This document shows, piece by piece, positions 55,137 to 64,000 of a DNA stretch of 64,000 nucleotides. The translations under genes were made by a program, and so were the position numbers. Origin of the DNA: Peltaster fructicola (lineage: Eukaryota > Ascomycota > Dothideomycetes); contig CP051142.1 in assembly GCA_001592805.2 (NCBI GenBank), positions 1,550,001 through 1,614,000 on the forward strand, given 5' to 3'. Numbering within the stretch: position 1 is the first letter of the stretch; each line of letters starts with the position of its first letter. The notes under the pieces were generated by a model that worked only from the letters and a program-made list of their open reading frames with translations, did not search any database and was not told the DNA's origin.

Positions 55137-56227
55137 GATGTTGCGATTGAGCTTCAGTGGCGCAAGTGGCTCAGTGCGATATCCGCCATGTAAGCCACCC
55201 TCAGGCTATGCAAGGCCCATCTGTTGGGTATGCCGGCATGAGAAGAATCTGACAATGCGCGATGGGAGAGATGTGGCGATTAAGAATCTTGCGAGCAGGG
55301 AGCCGGTACAGAGATATCACGAGCTGTAGTTCGGACACTCACATTCGCCATCCCATCACATCTGCACAAGCGGAGCAGTAGACTTTCATGCAAGGGCCTA
55401 GTGATTGAGCCAACGGTGTCGCTTATAGCGGAATGATCTGCGACTGTTAATTGTACGGTCTCTCCCGTCGTTTGTGCAACTGTGCTCTACAACAGTACTC
55501 TCGCAGGATGTCAGAAAGCCCGACTTGCATCCCGCCAGCCTGAAGGACGATACTCTCGACAGCATTGCATTGTGAGCTTTCATCAGTCCATGGCATAAGA
55601 CTCCTCACGTCGAAAGGATGTGGGATCTTCGACCGTTGTCGATGTGACGAGATAGTGTGCGACTAGGATCAGGAGGATAGTACGCCGCAGATGAGATGAT
55701 CATGCGGGTGACGGCGATTGTGTCGACGTATGCGTCTCGTTTGCCCAGTGATTGATCACTTTTCGCCCACTCGTATCGTTAACCGGCATATTCACTCAGG
55801 AGCATCACCACTCTGAGGGCGTGAATCGGATCCTGCTGGAATTACGCGACGCCATGGACTTGATCAAGCCTTGATGCCGTTGAGCCACGTAAGGCCAATA
55901 GAATCCTGTAGCTCACTAGCATCCTTCTCGTGTTGCGCACTCACCGCCAATCATGGCGTTGCTGTAGACGCTCAGGGTGACAGGGACTGATCGGCGCACT
56001 GCCTATCTGGTGACAAGAACCCAGGTTTGCTGCTCTGCAGTATGACGATGATGGCTACGCAGGGTTTGTGGTAGCCAGCATGGTGATGTCGATGTCGCAA
56101 GAAGGAAGAAGGCAGAAGGAATGCAATGCATAGCACTTTGCGTCACGTGCTAGCGCGGCATGGACCATCTCTTCGGACCTCGTCATCGTAGCCTTTTCGC
56201 GTGTAATGTCGCGCGAGACATGACCAG
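55137..56227. promoter_or_regulatory. Intergenic between divergent genes FRE/RAD1, 1.1 kb
   Basis: Promoters of the ferric reductase (-) and RAD1 (+). An iron-responsive GATA-type site would be expected for a reductase; GATAG/GATAA words occur near 55649 and 55655 but are too common to call. No gene or RNA seen. Confidence 0.45.
55154..55189 (-). other. Upstream ORF before the ferric reductase start (11 codons)
   Basis: ATG at 55189, product MADIALSHLRH, stop at 55156-55154, 17 nt before the main ATG at 55136. Such a short uORF could lower translation of the reductase if it lies in the transcript. An N-terminal extension from this ATG is impossible, because the frame differs and closes. Confidence 0.55.
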
Positions 56228-59053
56228 ATGCCGACCGCAGATGCGCAGTCCTCGGAACCGCCTGTGAGGTTGTCGTTACCATTGGAGTTCCAGCAAGAGA
56301 TCTTCCACCAATTGCGCGACGAAGATGCACTTCTCGTTCTTGCCCGTGGTCTTGGACTTCCTCGAATCGTGACAAATCTGCTACACAGCTATGATGCCGC
56401 CGGCAACAATCTGATTCTGCTCGTGGGAGCAGAGGAACGCGAGAATGCCTGGCTAGGAGAGGCTCTGGCGGAGCATGCAGTCTCCAGCGGCAGTTCCAAA
56501 TGCCAGGGCCTGCAGCTGGTCAATACAGATCTTATGAGTGTAGCTACTCGAGAGAAAATGTATGCTCGAGGTGGCATCTTCAGTATCACGAGTCGAATAC
56601 TGATCGTCGATTTGCTCTCCAACCTACTCGACCCTTCGACAGTCACAGGAATGGTCGTTCTCCATGCTGAACGACTCTCTGCGACAAGTCTCGAAGCCTT
56701 CATCGTACGAATATTCAGACAGAAGAACAAGACTGGCTTCATCAAAGCATTCTCGGAGCAGGCCGAACCCTTCACCGCAGGCTTCCAACCTCTCTCGAAT
56801 GTCCTACGCAATTTGTTCCTTCGAAAGCCTATATTGTATCCGCGATTCCAGCAAACTGTCGCCAAGTCATTAGAGGGAAAGAGAAAGGCAGAAGTCATTG
56901 AGCTGGAGATTCCAATGACAGACGCTATGAGGGACATACAGAATGCTGTGATGGAGTGTGTTGAGGTGTCTATCTCGGAGCTGAAGAAGGCCAATACAGG
57001 ACTTGAAATGGAGGACTGGAATCTTGACAGTGCTCTGCATAGGAACTTCGACTCCATTGTGCGTCGACAACTCGATCCTGTCTGGCATCGTACAAGCTTC
57101 AGATCAAGACAGATAGTGCGAGACCTGAGCATGCTGCGCTCGATCTTGCATTCCCTGCTCGTGTTCGATGCTGTGAGCTTCAACAAGTTCTTGGACACTG
57201 TACATGCAGCGTCTGCTCCTCCACATGGCTCGACACGTCAGTCGCAATCACCTTGGCTATTCCTCGATGCCGCACATACACTTTTCGATACAGCAAAACG
57301 AAGAGTATACACCGGCAAGATTACCGACGGTGCATTGAGACCTGGTAAGGACGATCTCAACCCTGTACTTGAAGAACTACCCAAGTGGGCCCAGCTCGCC
57401 GAGATCCTCGAGGAGATAGAGCGCGACTTGTACTTCAATCCAAAGCCATTCGATGAATCTAGTGGTGGTATTTTGATCATGTGCGGTGATCAAGGTTCTT
57501 GCAGACAGTTGCGAGAATACCTACAGACGATGTATGCAGAGACAGACGAACGTGCGGCATCTCGGAAGAGCCCCGACGGTGATGGCACACGAGAGCCGAG
57601 CGGCAAGTATATGATGCGGCGAAAACTACGAAACTATCTCCAATGGAAGCGAGACTTTGTCAAGGTGAGCAGTAATCTTTTCGCCGAGAATCAGAAGGTC
57701 ATCAATGGTACGAGTACACATGGCAGCAGCAGCACGCGAGGAGGCAGAGCACCTCCGAACAAGCGAAGGAGAATACGAGGAGGAGGGGCCCCTTCTGGCC
57801 CTGTACGAACAGCCAGTGGCAGCGTGAATGTCGCAGGTGACAAGGACGCTCACATTCAGAACCTCTTGCGAGATCTCGCACCGACAGAGATGGAGGACAC
57901 AGCTGCAGCAAAGATTGACTTTGGCGCTGATCCCTTGGAAGACATGGACGACTATTACGAATTGTACGATATGAAAGATCTAATGATAATACACCCTTAC
58001 GACGGCGACATGGACGATCATCTGCTCGAAGAGATCAAGCCCAGGTATATCATTATGTATGAGCCTGATTCGGCTTTCATCCGCAGGGTTGAAGTCTATC
58101 GAAGCAGCCACAACAACCGACAGGTGCGAGTGTACTTCATGTACTACGGTGGTAGTGTTGAAGAGCAGCGTTACTTGTCAGCAGTTCGCCGAGAAAAGGA
58201 CGCCTTCACAAAACTGATCCGCGAGCGAGGTAATATGGCATTGACGTTTACACATGATGCGGTCAACCTCGATCCGCAGGAGAGCTTCCTTCGAACCGTC
58301 AACACCAGAATCGCTGGCGGTGGCAGGCTTGCTGCGACAGCAGAGCCACCTCGAGTCGTTGTCGATGTCCGAGAGTTTCGCAGTAGCTTGCCCAGTCTCC
58401 TACATGGTCGCAGCATGGTCGTCGTGCCATGTATGCTGACTGTCGGCGACTACGTCCTCACGCCAAGCATCTGTATCGAGCGAAAGAGCATCAAGGATTT
58501 GATCAGTTCTTTCCAGGACGGCCGGTTGTACAATCAAGCGGAGACCATGCTTCAGCACTACCAAAGTCCAATGCTGCTCATCGAATTTGATGCGCAAAAG
58601 GCGTTCACGCTCGAGCCGTTCGCAGACCTCAGCTCGAGTCTGGGCACCTCAAGTCTCATTGGTACCGACCTACAGACTAAGCTTGTACAATTGACGCTGG
58701 CATTCCCTAAACTTCGCATCATCTGGTCAAGCTCTCCCTACCAGACAGCAGAGATCTTTGAAGAGCTGAAGAAGCAGCAAGATGAGCCAGACCCTATCAA
58801 AGCTGTGCAAATCGGACTGGAGGAAGGCGAAGATCCTGATTCGAAGACATTCACTCAAACGCCTCAAGATATGCTGCGTGCTGTACCTGGCATCACGCCG
58901 AAAGCACTCAATCGACTGGTGCTGGATATGGAGAATGTGCAGGCAGTTGCCAATGCTGAGGAGAGTGAGCTTGCTGCGATGATCGGCAGAGAGCATGCAC
59001 GAGAGATTCATCGCTTTTTCAACCAGTCAGTGTTCGAGGATGGAGATGTGTAG
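56228..59053 (+). CDS. RAD1: XPF/Rad1 structure-specific DNA repair endonuclease subunit
   Basis: Single exon of 941 residues. With Rad10/ERCC1 it cuts 5' of the lesion in nucleotide excision repair and trims flaps in recombination and single-strand annealing. The N-terminal inactive helicase-like half starts LPLEFQQEIFHQLRDEDALL and includes GIFSITSRILIVDLLSNLLD and FIVRIFRQKNKTGFIKAFSE. The ERCC4 nuclease domain begins at about residue 710 (VVVDVREFRSSLPSLL) and has the metal-binding motif ERKSIKD at 751-757 (Glu, Arg, Lys, Asp all present) and QDGRLYNQAETMLQHYQSPM. The C-terminal HhH2 domain is near 880-940 (MLRAVPGITPKALNRLVL). A charged linker (APPNKRRRIRGGG) could be the nuclear signal. 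Length is close to other fungal XPF proteins. Confidence 0.96.
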   Translation: MPTADAQSSEPPVRLSLPLEFQQEIFHQLRDEDALLVLARGLGLPRIVTNLLHSYDAAGNNLILLVGAEERENAWLGEALAEHAVSSGSSKCQGLQLVNTDLMSVATREKMYARGGIFSITSRILIVDLLSNLLDPSTVTGMVVLHAERLSATSLEAFIVRIFRQKNKTGFIKAFSEQAEPFTAGFQPLSNVLRNLFLRKPILYPRFQQTVAKSLEGKRKAEVIELEIPMTDAMRDIQNAVMECVEVSISELKKANTGLEMEDWNLDSALHRNFDSIVRRQLDPVWHRTSFRSRQIVRDLSMLRSILHSLLVFDAVSFNKFLDTVHAASAPPHGSTRQSQSPWLFLDAAHTLFDTAKRRVYTGKITDGALRPGKDDLNPVLEELPKWAQLAEILEEIERDLYFNPKPFDESSGGILIMCGDQGSCRQLREYLQTMYAETDERAASRKSPDGDGTREPSGKYMMRRKLRNYLQWKRDFVKVSSNLFAENQKVINGTSTHGSSSTRGGRAPPNKRRRIRGGGAPSGPVRTASGSVNVAGDKDAHIQNLLRDLAPTEMEDTAAAKIDFGADPLEDMDDYYELYDMKDLMIIHPYDGDMDDHLLEEIKPRYIIMYEPDSAFIRRVEVYRSSHNNRQVRVYFMYYGGSVEEQRYLSAVRREKDAFTKLIRERGNMALTFTHDAVNLDPQESFLRTVNTRIAGGGRLAATAEPPRVVVDVREFRSSLPSLLHGRSMVVVPCMLTVGDYVLTPSICIERKSIKDLISSFQDGRLYNQAETMLQHYQSPMLLIEFDAQKAFTLEPFADLSSSLGTSSLIGTDLQTKLVQLTLAFPKLRIIWSSSPYQTAEIFEELKKQQDEPDPIKAVQIGLEEGEDPDSKTFTQTPQDMLRAVPGITPKALNRLVLDMENVQAVANAEESELAAMIGREHAREIHRFFNQSVFEDGDV

Positions 59054-59217
59054 AGTGCAACAGCTCTAAGAAGCATTGCTGCACAGGAAAGTTGATCGTC
59101 CGGTGGCTGTACTCGCCAGCTCAACCGGTCGAATCCCTGTCCGCAAGAGAGCTAGCCGCTGGACAGACGATAGAGGTAGTCATCAAATAGTTGTACAAAG
59201 CGACTATGTCGTCAAGA

Positions 59218-59661
59218 TCATTTGATGGAACCTCGAATCTCGTCTCGTCGGGTGTTGGCCGCTGTATCTGCGGCATGCTTCGCATCCCTTGCTGCTTGTG
59301 CTGCCTTTGCTCGTGTGCGTTCACCTTCTTCCTCCCAGACAGACCATACTGAGGCATATTAGCAAAGTCGCCACCAGAACAAATAACTACGTACTGGGCT
59401 TTTCGCTCTTAGAGTAGTTCTTCAATTTGTTGACAAACTTATCGAAGTCCTCCTGTCGTTCCTGGCGTGATTCGAGTGCTCGTTTGCGTAGTTCGGGATT
59501 GTATCGAGCGAGTAGTTGCTCCTCCGTTGGTGTGACATACCATACCAGAGCTGGTCCGCCAATGCACATGACGGCGCCCCTGGGCAAATCAGTCTCGTCC
59601 TTCATCATTCCTGCATCAATACATACGCGCCTAGCATTTTGAACCACGTTACTGACTTCAT
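59218..59661 (-). CDS. CBP4: Cytochrome bc1 assembly factor Cbp4
   Basis: Exons 59661-59627, 59579-59395 and 59348-59218 (introns 47 and 46 nt) give 116 residues. Cbp4 is a small inner-membrane protein that binds newly made cytochrome b with Cbp3-Cbp6 during complex III assembly. The N terminus, [20 protein letters not shown], runs into [20 protein letters not shown], giving one membrane helix followed by the family signature. The rest is charged and helical: [35 protein letters not shown], then Ala/Arg-rich. The first and last exons were found by family match; the middle ORF alone would begin with the wrong sequence. The gene lies convergent to RAD1 and divergent from the next gene. Confidence 0.93.
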
Positions 59662-59797
59662 CTTGTGGGTTACGTGAGTCGATGTTGGACGAGGTGAGGT
59701 CGCGTGAAGGTGAAGGCACATCCGCGCTAGTGACAGGACCAAGCATTATTGTCGGAGCATCTATGTTCGACCATGTCTTCATTACCTCAACAACTAT
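59662..59797. promoter_or_regulatory. Compact divergent promoter CBP4/unknown protein, 136 bp
   Basis: Only 136 bp separate the two start codons, the shortest divergent spacing in the window, so the two genes are likely to share control elements. Confidence 0.55.
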
Positions 59798-60427
59798 ATG
59801 GCAGACAAAGCACTCCGCAGACTATGGACGGATGTCTTCTCGATGACATATGGCGCCCAGCCGACGGCAACCACTCTCCTTGGACAACCAGCAGCCTACC
59901 GTCATGCGCATGTCGGACACTCTCCATTCCACATACGTGCGACTAGACGAGTCACTGCCTTCGATCCAACCAAGCTACACATCTGCATCAAGTCTCCAAC
60001 TGCACTGTCAAAGTCGAAGTTCATTCGCAGCCACGCTGTTGACAGGGTGAGACAATTGATCTCTATAGAGCTACGAAATTGCGGTTGGAACTGGGATGGT
60101 ACTGCACGAGAAGAGAGTGACACGAAGAAGCCCTATGACCTTGGTGGTTCATATTTGATCATGCTGAGGGATCCAGATGGTCTAACAGCCAGTACAGAGC
60201 TCCGTCGCGAGTGTTGTCGATTGGCTGTCGAACGAATGGCAACAATCGGCGGAAACACTCATAAAGCACAGAAAGAGCTGGCAAGACCGTACACTGGTCG
60301 CTCGCTGTCAGGTGTGGCATCGAGGAACCATGCTGGACTCATTCAGAAACGATCAAATACAAGTGACGATACTCGCCAACTCGAGCAGGCGACCACACGG
60401 ATTGAGCGTCAAGAGAACACGAGATGA
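59798..60427 (+). CDS. Unknown basic protein, possibly mitochondrial
   Basis: Single exon of 209 residues starting [20 protein letters not shown]. It is basic overall. The core reads [20 protein letters not shown], then [20 protein letters not shown], and later [20 protein letters not shown] and [20 protein letters not shown]: a strand, an Arg-rich helix, a strand and a helix. The C terminus is polar and disordered. I do not recognise it by sequence. The order of elements is reminiscent of the bacterial RNase P protein (RnpA) layout, but this is weak. Shared promoter with CBP4 hints at a mitochondrial or respiratory link. Coding is supported by codon pattern, the single open frame and the tight fit between neighbours. 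Confidence 0.65.
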   Translation: MADKALRRLWTDVFSMTYGAQPTATTLLGQPAAYRHAHVGHSPFHIRATRRVTAFDPTKLHICIKSPTALSKSKFIRSHAVDRVRQLISIELRNCGWNWDGTAREESDTKKPYDLGGSYLIMLRDPDGLTASTELRRECCRLAVERMATIGGNTHKAQKELARPYTGRSLSGVASRNHAGLIQKRSNTSDDTRQLEQATTRIERQENTR

Positions 60428-60606
60428 GAACCATCGCGATGCCATCTCGACGAGGTTCTGGACGAAGTGTAATGGAGGACGCTTCGTGAACCTCACTGTA
60501 CGGCGGGAGCTGCATATCTTCAACTCGTTCACATGACATTGATGTCAGATATCTTGTCGTGTGTTACGGACCCAAGAATGGCACTGGCATCTCATGATCG
60601 AAACGC

Positions 60607-61489
60607 TTACAAGTGCTCGTGGAACCAGTTCAGCAAGTGCTTGTATCCCTTCTCATACCTAAAGGCATAGTCAGCATTCGCCTTGGACATACATCAGCAC
60701 AACTTACTCAGCCTTGACAGAGGAGTCCTTGAGCTCAGCACGAGCTCCCATGAAGCCGTGGACCTGTGTTGGGTACCATTCGACGAAATGAGGTGTCTTG
60801 ATAGCCTTCTCCCACTTCTCGACATCCTCCTTTGGCTCATCCTTCGACGGCAGAAGACCGAATGGAATTGTGATGTTCTTGGCATCCTCTGGGTCGACCA
60901 TTGCTGGGTGAGCTGCAGCACCAGCCTTGAAGCGAGTGTCTTTGCCAGACAACAAGTTGGCGACCTTACCTCCCCTGGTGGTGTCAGTCTCCACTCATGC
61001 AACTCCTACTCTCTTACCAGCAGAGTCCGAATACACCCCATTCCTTGATGTTCTTCTTTGACTGGATCTCATCGATGATCTTGCCAGCACGCTCGATAGA
61101 CTTTGGTGGTGCTGCCTTGGTCTCGAAGAACTTGCCCAGCTTCTCCTTGTGCTCATCGGTCTGTGGTGGGTACCAGGCAACATCTGCATGCGTCAACGAC
61201 TGCAATCTATCTTCGGAAACTGCTCACCTGCTGGTTCTCCATCAAAGAAGTCTGGCATGTACACTCGGTAGCTCTGCTCCTTGTCACCGTATGCAAGGAT
61301 ATCAGCACCCTGCATAGTTTGTGGGAAGTATCCGAAGATGTCGTAGATCACAAGGATTGCCTTGGTGGCATCTGCTGGACCAGTGGCATACACCTTAGTT
61401 CCAGCAATGGTCACATACTCTCCCTTCTCCTTGTAGTCGTGGTCAACGACCGCTGGGACGGTGCAGCATGCGTGTGATTGGATAGACAT
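60607..61489 (-). CDS. Dienelactone hydrolase family protein
   Basis: Exons 61489-61228, 61183-61018, 60974-60708 and 60658-60607 (introns 44, 43 and 49 nt) give 248 residues. The fold is the alpha/beta hydrolase of carboxymethylenebutenolidase: GTKVYATGPADATKAILVIY, DIFGYFPQTMQGADILA, MPDFFDGEP, EWGVFGLCWGGKVANLL with the Cys142 nucleophile, AAAHPAMVDPEDAKNITIPF and TQVHGFMGARAELKD with the catalytic His. The WGG after the nucleophile is split by an intron, and splicing restores it exactly. Bacterial relatives open dienelactones in chlorocatechol breakdown; fungal members are widespread and mostly lack a known substrate. No targeting signal is seen, so it is probably cytosolic. Confidence 0.93.
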
Positions 61490-62126
61490 GGTGGAATTGA
61501 TGTAGAGGTGGTGTGAAAGGTGGTTATGTATGCAAGAAGTCTGGAAAACTGCTGGAGGTCGAGCGGGACTTTATGTTGATGCCAGATCTTCACACCACTG
61601 CCGGAAGACACTGCATTGATGCGGCGAACTGCTTAAGCTCAACACCGGTCCATTAGCAATGCTTCGATCTCTGATCGAGCTGGGTCATTGGGTAAGAGTG
61701 GCAAGGTGGGGAGTGGTAGCAGTGTTAAAGTGACGTACGATGCCCCACCAGCTCCGTGGAATTGTCCATTGGTATGAGGGACAACGTCTCGACAGTGAAG
61801 AGCTGATGTCAATTTCACAGCAGATGCCTTGCCAGCCTTCTGCGTAAGACAAGATGCAAGGCCTGAGCCGCAATGCCGGCGACTCCACGTGAGGCTCTGC
61901 TGGAGAGACTCGCAAGGTATGTTGGTCTATTGTCGTATATCGTTCTGTCTAGACAGAGCTTGAGCGTTGGTGAAGGTCTATGGAGCCAGCGAATTACTTG
62001 CAGCTCAGCGACGTGCAGGCAACGCAGCCGTTTGTAGGCAAAGGGAGCTGCAGCATTCGTGCGTAGCATGCTAGCTCGTAGCAGCAGGGACATATGCGTG
62101 AAATTTCAATGCTTCGCCAATGAAAA
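61490..62126. other. Intergenic, 637 bp
   Basis: Promoter of the dienelactone hydrolase gene and 5' flank of the tRNA-Tyr. ORFs 61685-61915 and 61815-62093 overlap and have no family look. Confidence 0.5.
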
Positions 62127-62211
62127 CTCTCCTTAGCTCATCTGGAAGAGCGTGGGACTGTAATGGATTGTAGACCATCCCGAGGCACTGGGTTCGATCC
62201 CCAGAGGGAGA
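62127..62211 (+). tRNA. tRNA-Tyr (anticodon GTA) with 13-nt intron
   Basis: The D-stem GCTC/GAGC, anticodon stem TGGGA/TCCCG and T-arm CTGGG-TTCGATC-CCCAG are all present. The anticodon GTA is at 62160-62162, and an intron of 13 nt (62164-62176) follows position 37, as in nuclear tRNA-Tyr genes. The acceptor stem is imperfect: CTCTCCT must pair with AGGGAG plus a discriminator A, which leaves one 5' base without a partner. A T-rich tract follows at 62212-62220. The gene may still work, or may be a slightly decayed copy. Confidence 0.8.
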
Positions 62212-63419
62212 TTTGCTTTTGAGCTCTGCCGAGAGCTTTTCTCTTTTCTCGTCGACGGCATTCCAACGGCTGTAGGTTCATTGTTGATTGATTCGAGCCC
62301 ACGGCAGTCCCAAGCAGTGAAACGATCTCAAATGGTCTTTCGGATCAGGTGCTCGAGTGCTCGAGTGTGTTGAAGAGCGGGAGCCATGCAGTGGTCTGAT
62401 ACCATAAGGGTATGGGGTCCAGAGGTGATTCAACGACAATCAACAGTCTTTTCAACGATTCTCCTGAGTCTGCCAAACGACTAGATTGTTAAATAAGGAC
62501 TTACGGCCAGAGCTCATCAAATCTGCCTGTGACAGTTGGGAGGTGTCCTCTCCCTTCGAGACGGCCTGTAGCTGGTCTCAAGCAATTCAACATGAAGAGG
62601 CAGGTATTACATGGCTAGGTCGGGGAAACACGAGTCAATCGCGAGAACTCCTCAAGTTGGTTTCACCATCTCCACGCTCCCTCCTCTGGTCACACAGCTC
62701 GGTGTATCGCCAGGTGATTCAGCTCCTCCAAGATTGGACTCGACGTGGCTAGTCATTCTTCTGGCCAGTCTCCTCGTCGGCCACTCGGGACTACTATGTT
62801 GTATTACCTCTACAGTATGCCGTGGACTGAGCTTGCTCGTCAGCATTGGAGCCTTTCTGTCGAACATCTTCGAGACAAGCTGGAGCGTTGAGCCACAGAT
62901 TGATGTGCATGTCGCCACCAGACATCCTGGATTGTGTTTCACCACTCGCAATCAACGACCAACCGGCGTAGAGTATTCCCTTGCTGTTGCATGTGTCGGT
63001 CGATCTCCGCAAGTGCAAGAGTGAGCAAGATGTTTCTCCGGAAAGTATGATCTGTTCTGCAGCATCAACACAACGACCCGGTCAACGAAGATGACCTCTC
63101 CCGACAACCTTACCGTATTGGCACGGTAATGAAGATCCACCTCGCTAGGGTAGATGTGAACGGCAACGTCCAGGCGTCCGGTGGGTGTACGTGCACATGC
63201 ATTCGATGGTCCTGGTTGTGTCTCATACCGCATTACGGTGACTTGCAACAGTATACTTGCCGTGCGATCTGACGACGGCTGCCATCACGCTCTCCGCCGT
63301 GTCCAACGCCCGGCATGTTCGCCAAAACGATTCTACTGCACTTTCATGGCGGTTTTCGTAAGTATTAAGCCGTGATATTAACCGGACATACAGCGGTAGT
63401 ATAGTATGGGTAATGGCTG
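62212..63419. other. Intergenic, 1.2 kb
   Basis: The left end holds the Pol III stop of the tRNA-Tyr. A short direct repeat, GTGCTCGAGTGCTCGAGTGT, lies near 62350. The ORF 62611-63024 (+) is Ser/Leu-rich with no family look. Nothing else seen. Confidence 0.45.
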
Positions 63420-64000
63420 TCAATCTTCGTCGTGAGCCTCCGCACAGCGTGCCAGCGAACGCCACAGCAAGGCTCTGATTACCCAGGATTCGCCATCAGG
63501 CGTAGTCATCCTGTCATATACCGCCCTGGTCTCTTCGCGTGCGATTTGGTACACCTCGAATATGCCAGCGCGCAGCATCGGTTCGCCAATCTGAGGAATT
63601 GCATGACCATTGGTAAGTCCGTTTGGTTGCGAGGTTGCAGCGAAGAGTCTGCGTGCCACGAGCATCGCTTGCACCTGACCATATCAGCCAAGGCGCCGGG
63701 AGAGGAAGTCTTGCGAACCTGCATGAGTGCGAAGAGCCTTTCATTTGCTGGGTCACCACGTGTGAAGCCGCACGCTTGGAATATCGTTTGATCGGTGATG
63801 GTGTCCATGAGCTGGAGTGTCTGCAAGTCGCATTGCAATACGATTGTGGCCCAACATACATATATGAGCCGCATATGCCATGCATGACTATCGGGTACGT
63901 TGACGGCAGCGCCAGACTATCTGCACAGTGCAGCTCGAGCCTTCAAAGTGAGTACCCGGGATATCCTGGCTATGCCGGTCGTGGCACGGTCTGGCCGCGC
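63420..64000 (-). CDS. 3' exons of an unidentified gene (partial, 5' end beyond the right edge)
   Basis: Three pieces join in phase 0: 64000-63956, 63916-63719 and 63674-63420, with introns of 39 nt (GTACTC..GATAG) and 44 nt (GTTCGC, GGCTGAT, GTCAG). The joined product reads smoothly across both splices: ..TTGIARISR-SGAAVNVPDSHAWHM, then QACGFTRGDPANERLFALMQ, VQAMLVARRLFAATSQPN and GIFEVYQIAREETRAVYDRM, ending in an acidic AEAHDED. It is helical and polar, with no membrane segment. I do not recognise the family. The 39-nt intron is at the short end for this genome, which lowers my confidence in the first junction. Confidence 0.5.

Noticed and set aside
62345-62370. Short direct repeat of GTGCTCGA
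   Set aside because: Only two to three units and no wider structure; too short to call a functional repeat.
1-64000. Biosynthetic cluster, transposon, virus-like remnant, CRISPR or defence island
   Set aside because: No PKS, NRPS, terpene, transposase, reverse-transcriptase, capsid or HET-type domains were seen, no long terminal or inverted repeats, and no spaced array. The genes are mostly conserved housekeeping genes of mixed function.

Overview
This window is nuclear DNA from a filamentous ascomycete (Pezizomycotina). The genes carry short introns (mostly 39-60 nt) with GTRNGT-like donors and CTRAC-like branch points. Protein matches are typically fungal: Pfs2, Alg5, Cog5, Spo7, Nep1, Rad1, Cbp4, Lsm4, an ech42-type chitinase, GH125 and a metacaspase. 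Base composition is even, with no AT-rich RIP islands, no transposon or virus-like remnant and no CRISPR. A Dothideomycete is my best guess for the class; that is inference from the general feel of the proteins and not from a marker.

Layout, left to right. 1-2 kb: 3' end of an unidentified gene and a secreted cysteine-containing protein. 2.8-10.7 kb: PFS2 (-), ALG5 (+), an SLC35F-type carrier (+) and the PKA catalytic subunit (+). 11.5-14.6 kb: NC2-alpha/Bur6, a PDAP1-family protein and a type II haloacid dehalogenase, all (-). 15.8-21.4 kb: an HNH protein, a metacaspase and a mitochondrial helical-repeat protein, all (+). 21.7-28.4 kb: GH18 chitinase (-), COG5 (+), a VOC protein with a long disordered tail (-) and the rRNA methyltransferase Nep1 (-). 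28.8-34.3 kb: an allantoate-permease-like MFS carrier (+), tRNA-Ser(TGA) and a fungal membrane protein (-). 36.9-45.4 kb: AMPK-type glycogen-binding protein with internal repeats (-), GH125 mannosidase (+), SPO7 (-), a Cld1/ABHD5-like lipase (+) and LSM4 (+). 45.5-49.9 kb is gene-poor. 50-61.5 kb: a Pho85-type cyclin (+), a ferric reductase (-), RAD1/XPF (+), CBP4 (-), an unknown protein (+) and a dienelactone hydrolase (-). 62-64 kb: a tRNA-Tyr and the 3' exons of a gene running off the right edge.

The genes are mainly housekeeping and do not form a metabolic cluster: RNA processing (PFS2, NEP1, LSM4), secretory pathway and glycan work (ALG5, COG5, GH125), signalling (PKA, cyclin), lipid and nuclear-envelope control (SPO7, Cld1-like), mitochondria (CBP4, repeat protein), DNA repair (RAD1) and wall or iron physiology (chitinase, ferric reductase). 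Strands alternate often, giving several divergent promoters (PFS2/ALG5, chitinase/COG5, NEP1/MFS, glycogen-binding/GH125, SPO7/lipase, CBP4/unknown) and two very tight convergent pairs (COG5/VOC, GH125/SPO7).

I did not find a convincing new multi-gene system. The most unusual signals are at gene-structure level: an LSM4 whose first coding exon is only the ATG, followed later by a tandem acceptor; a GC-AG intron in GH125; a 10-nt microexon in the chitinase; 42-nt stop-free introns in two genes; and a 341-nt metacaspase intron whose retention would give a different C terminus. There are also several unplaced proteins, one of which has a weak, untested resemblance to the bacterial RNase P protein layout. 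Exon boundaries were worked out by hand from splice signals and reading frame and have not been checked against transcripts.
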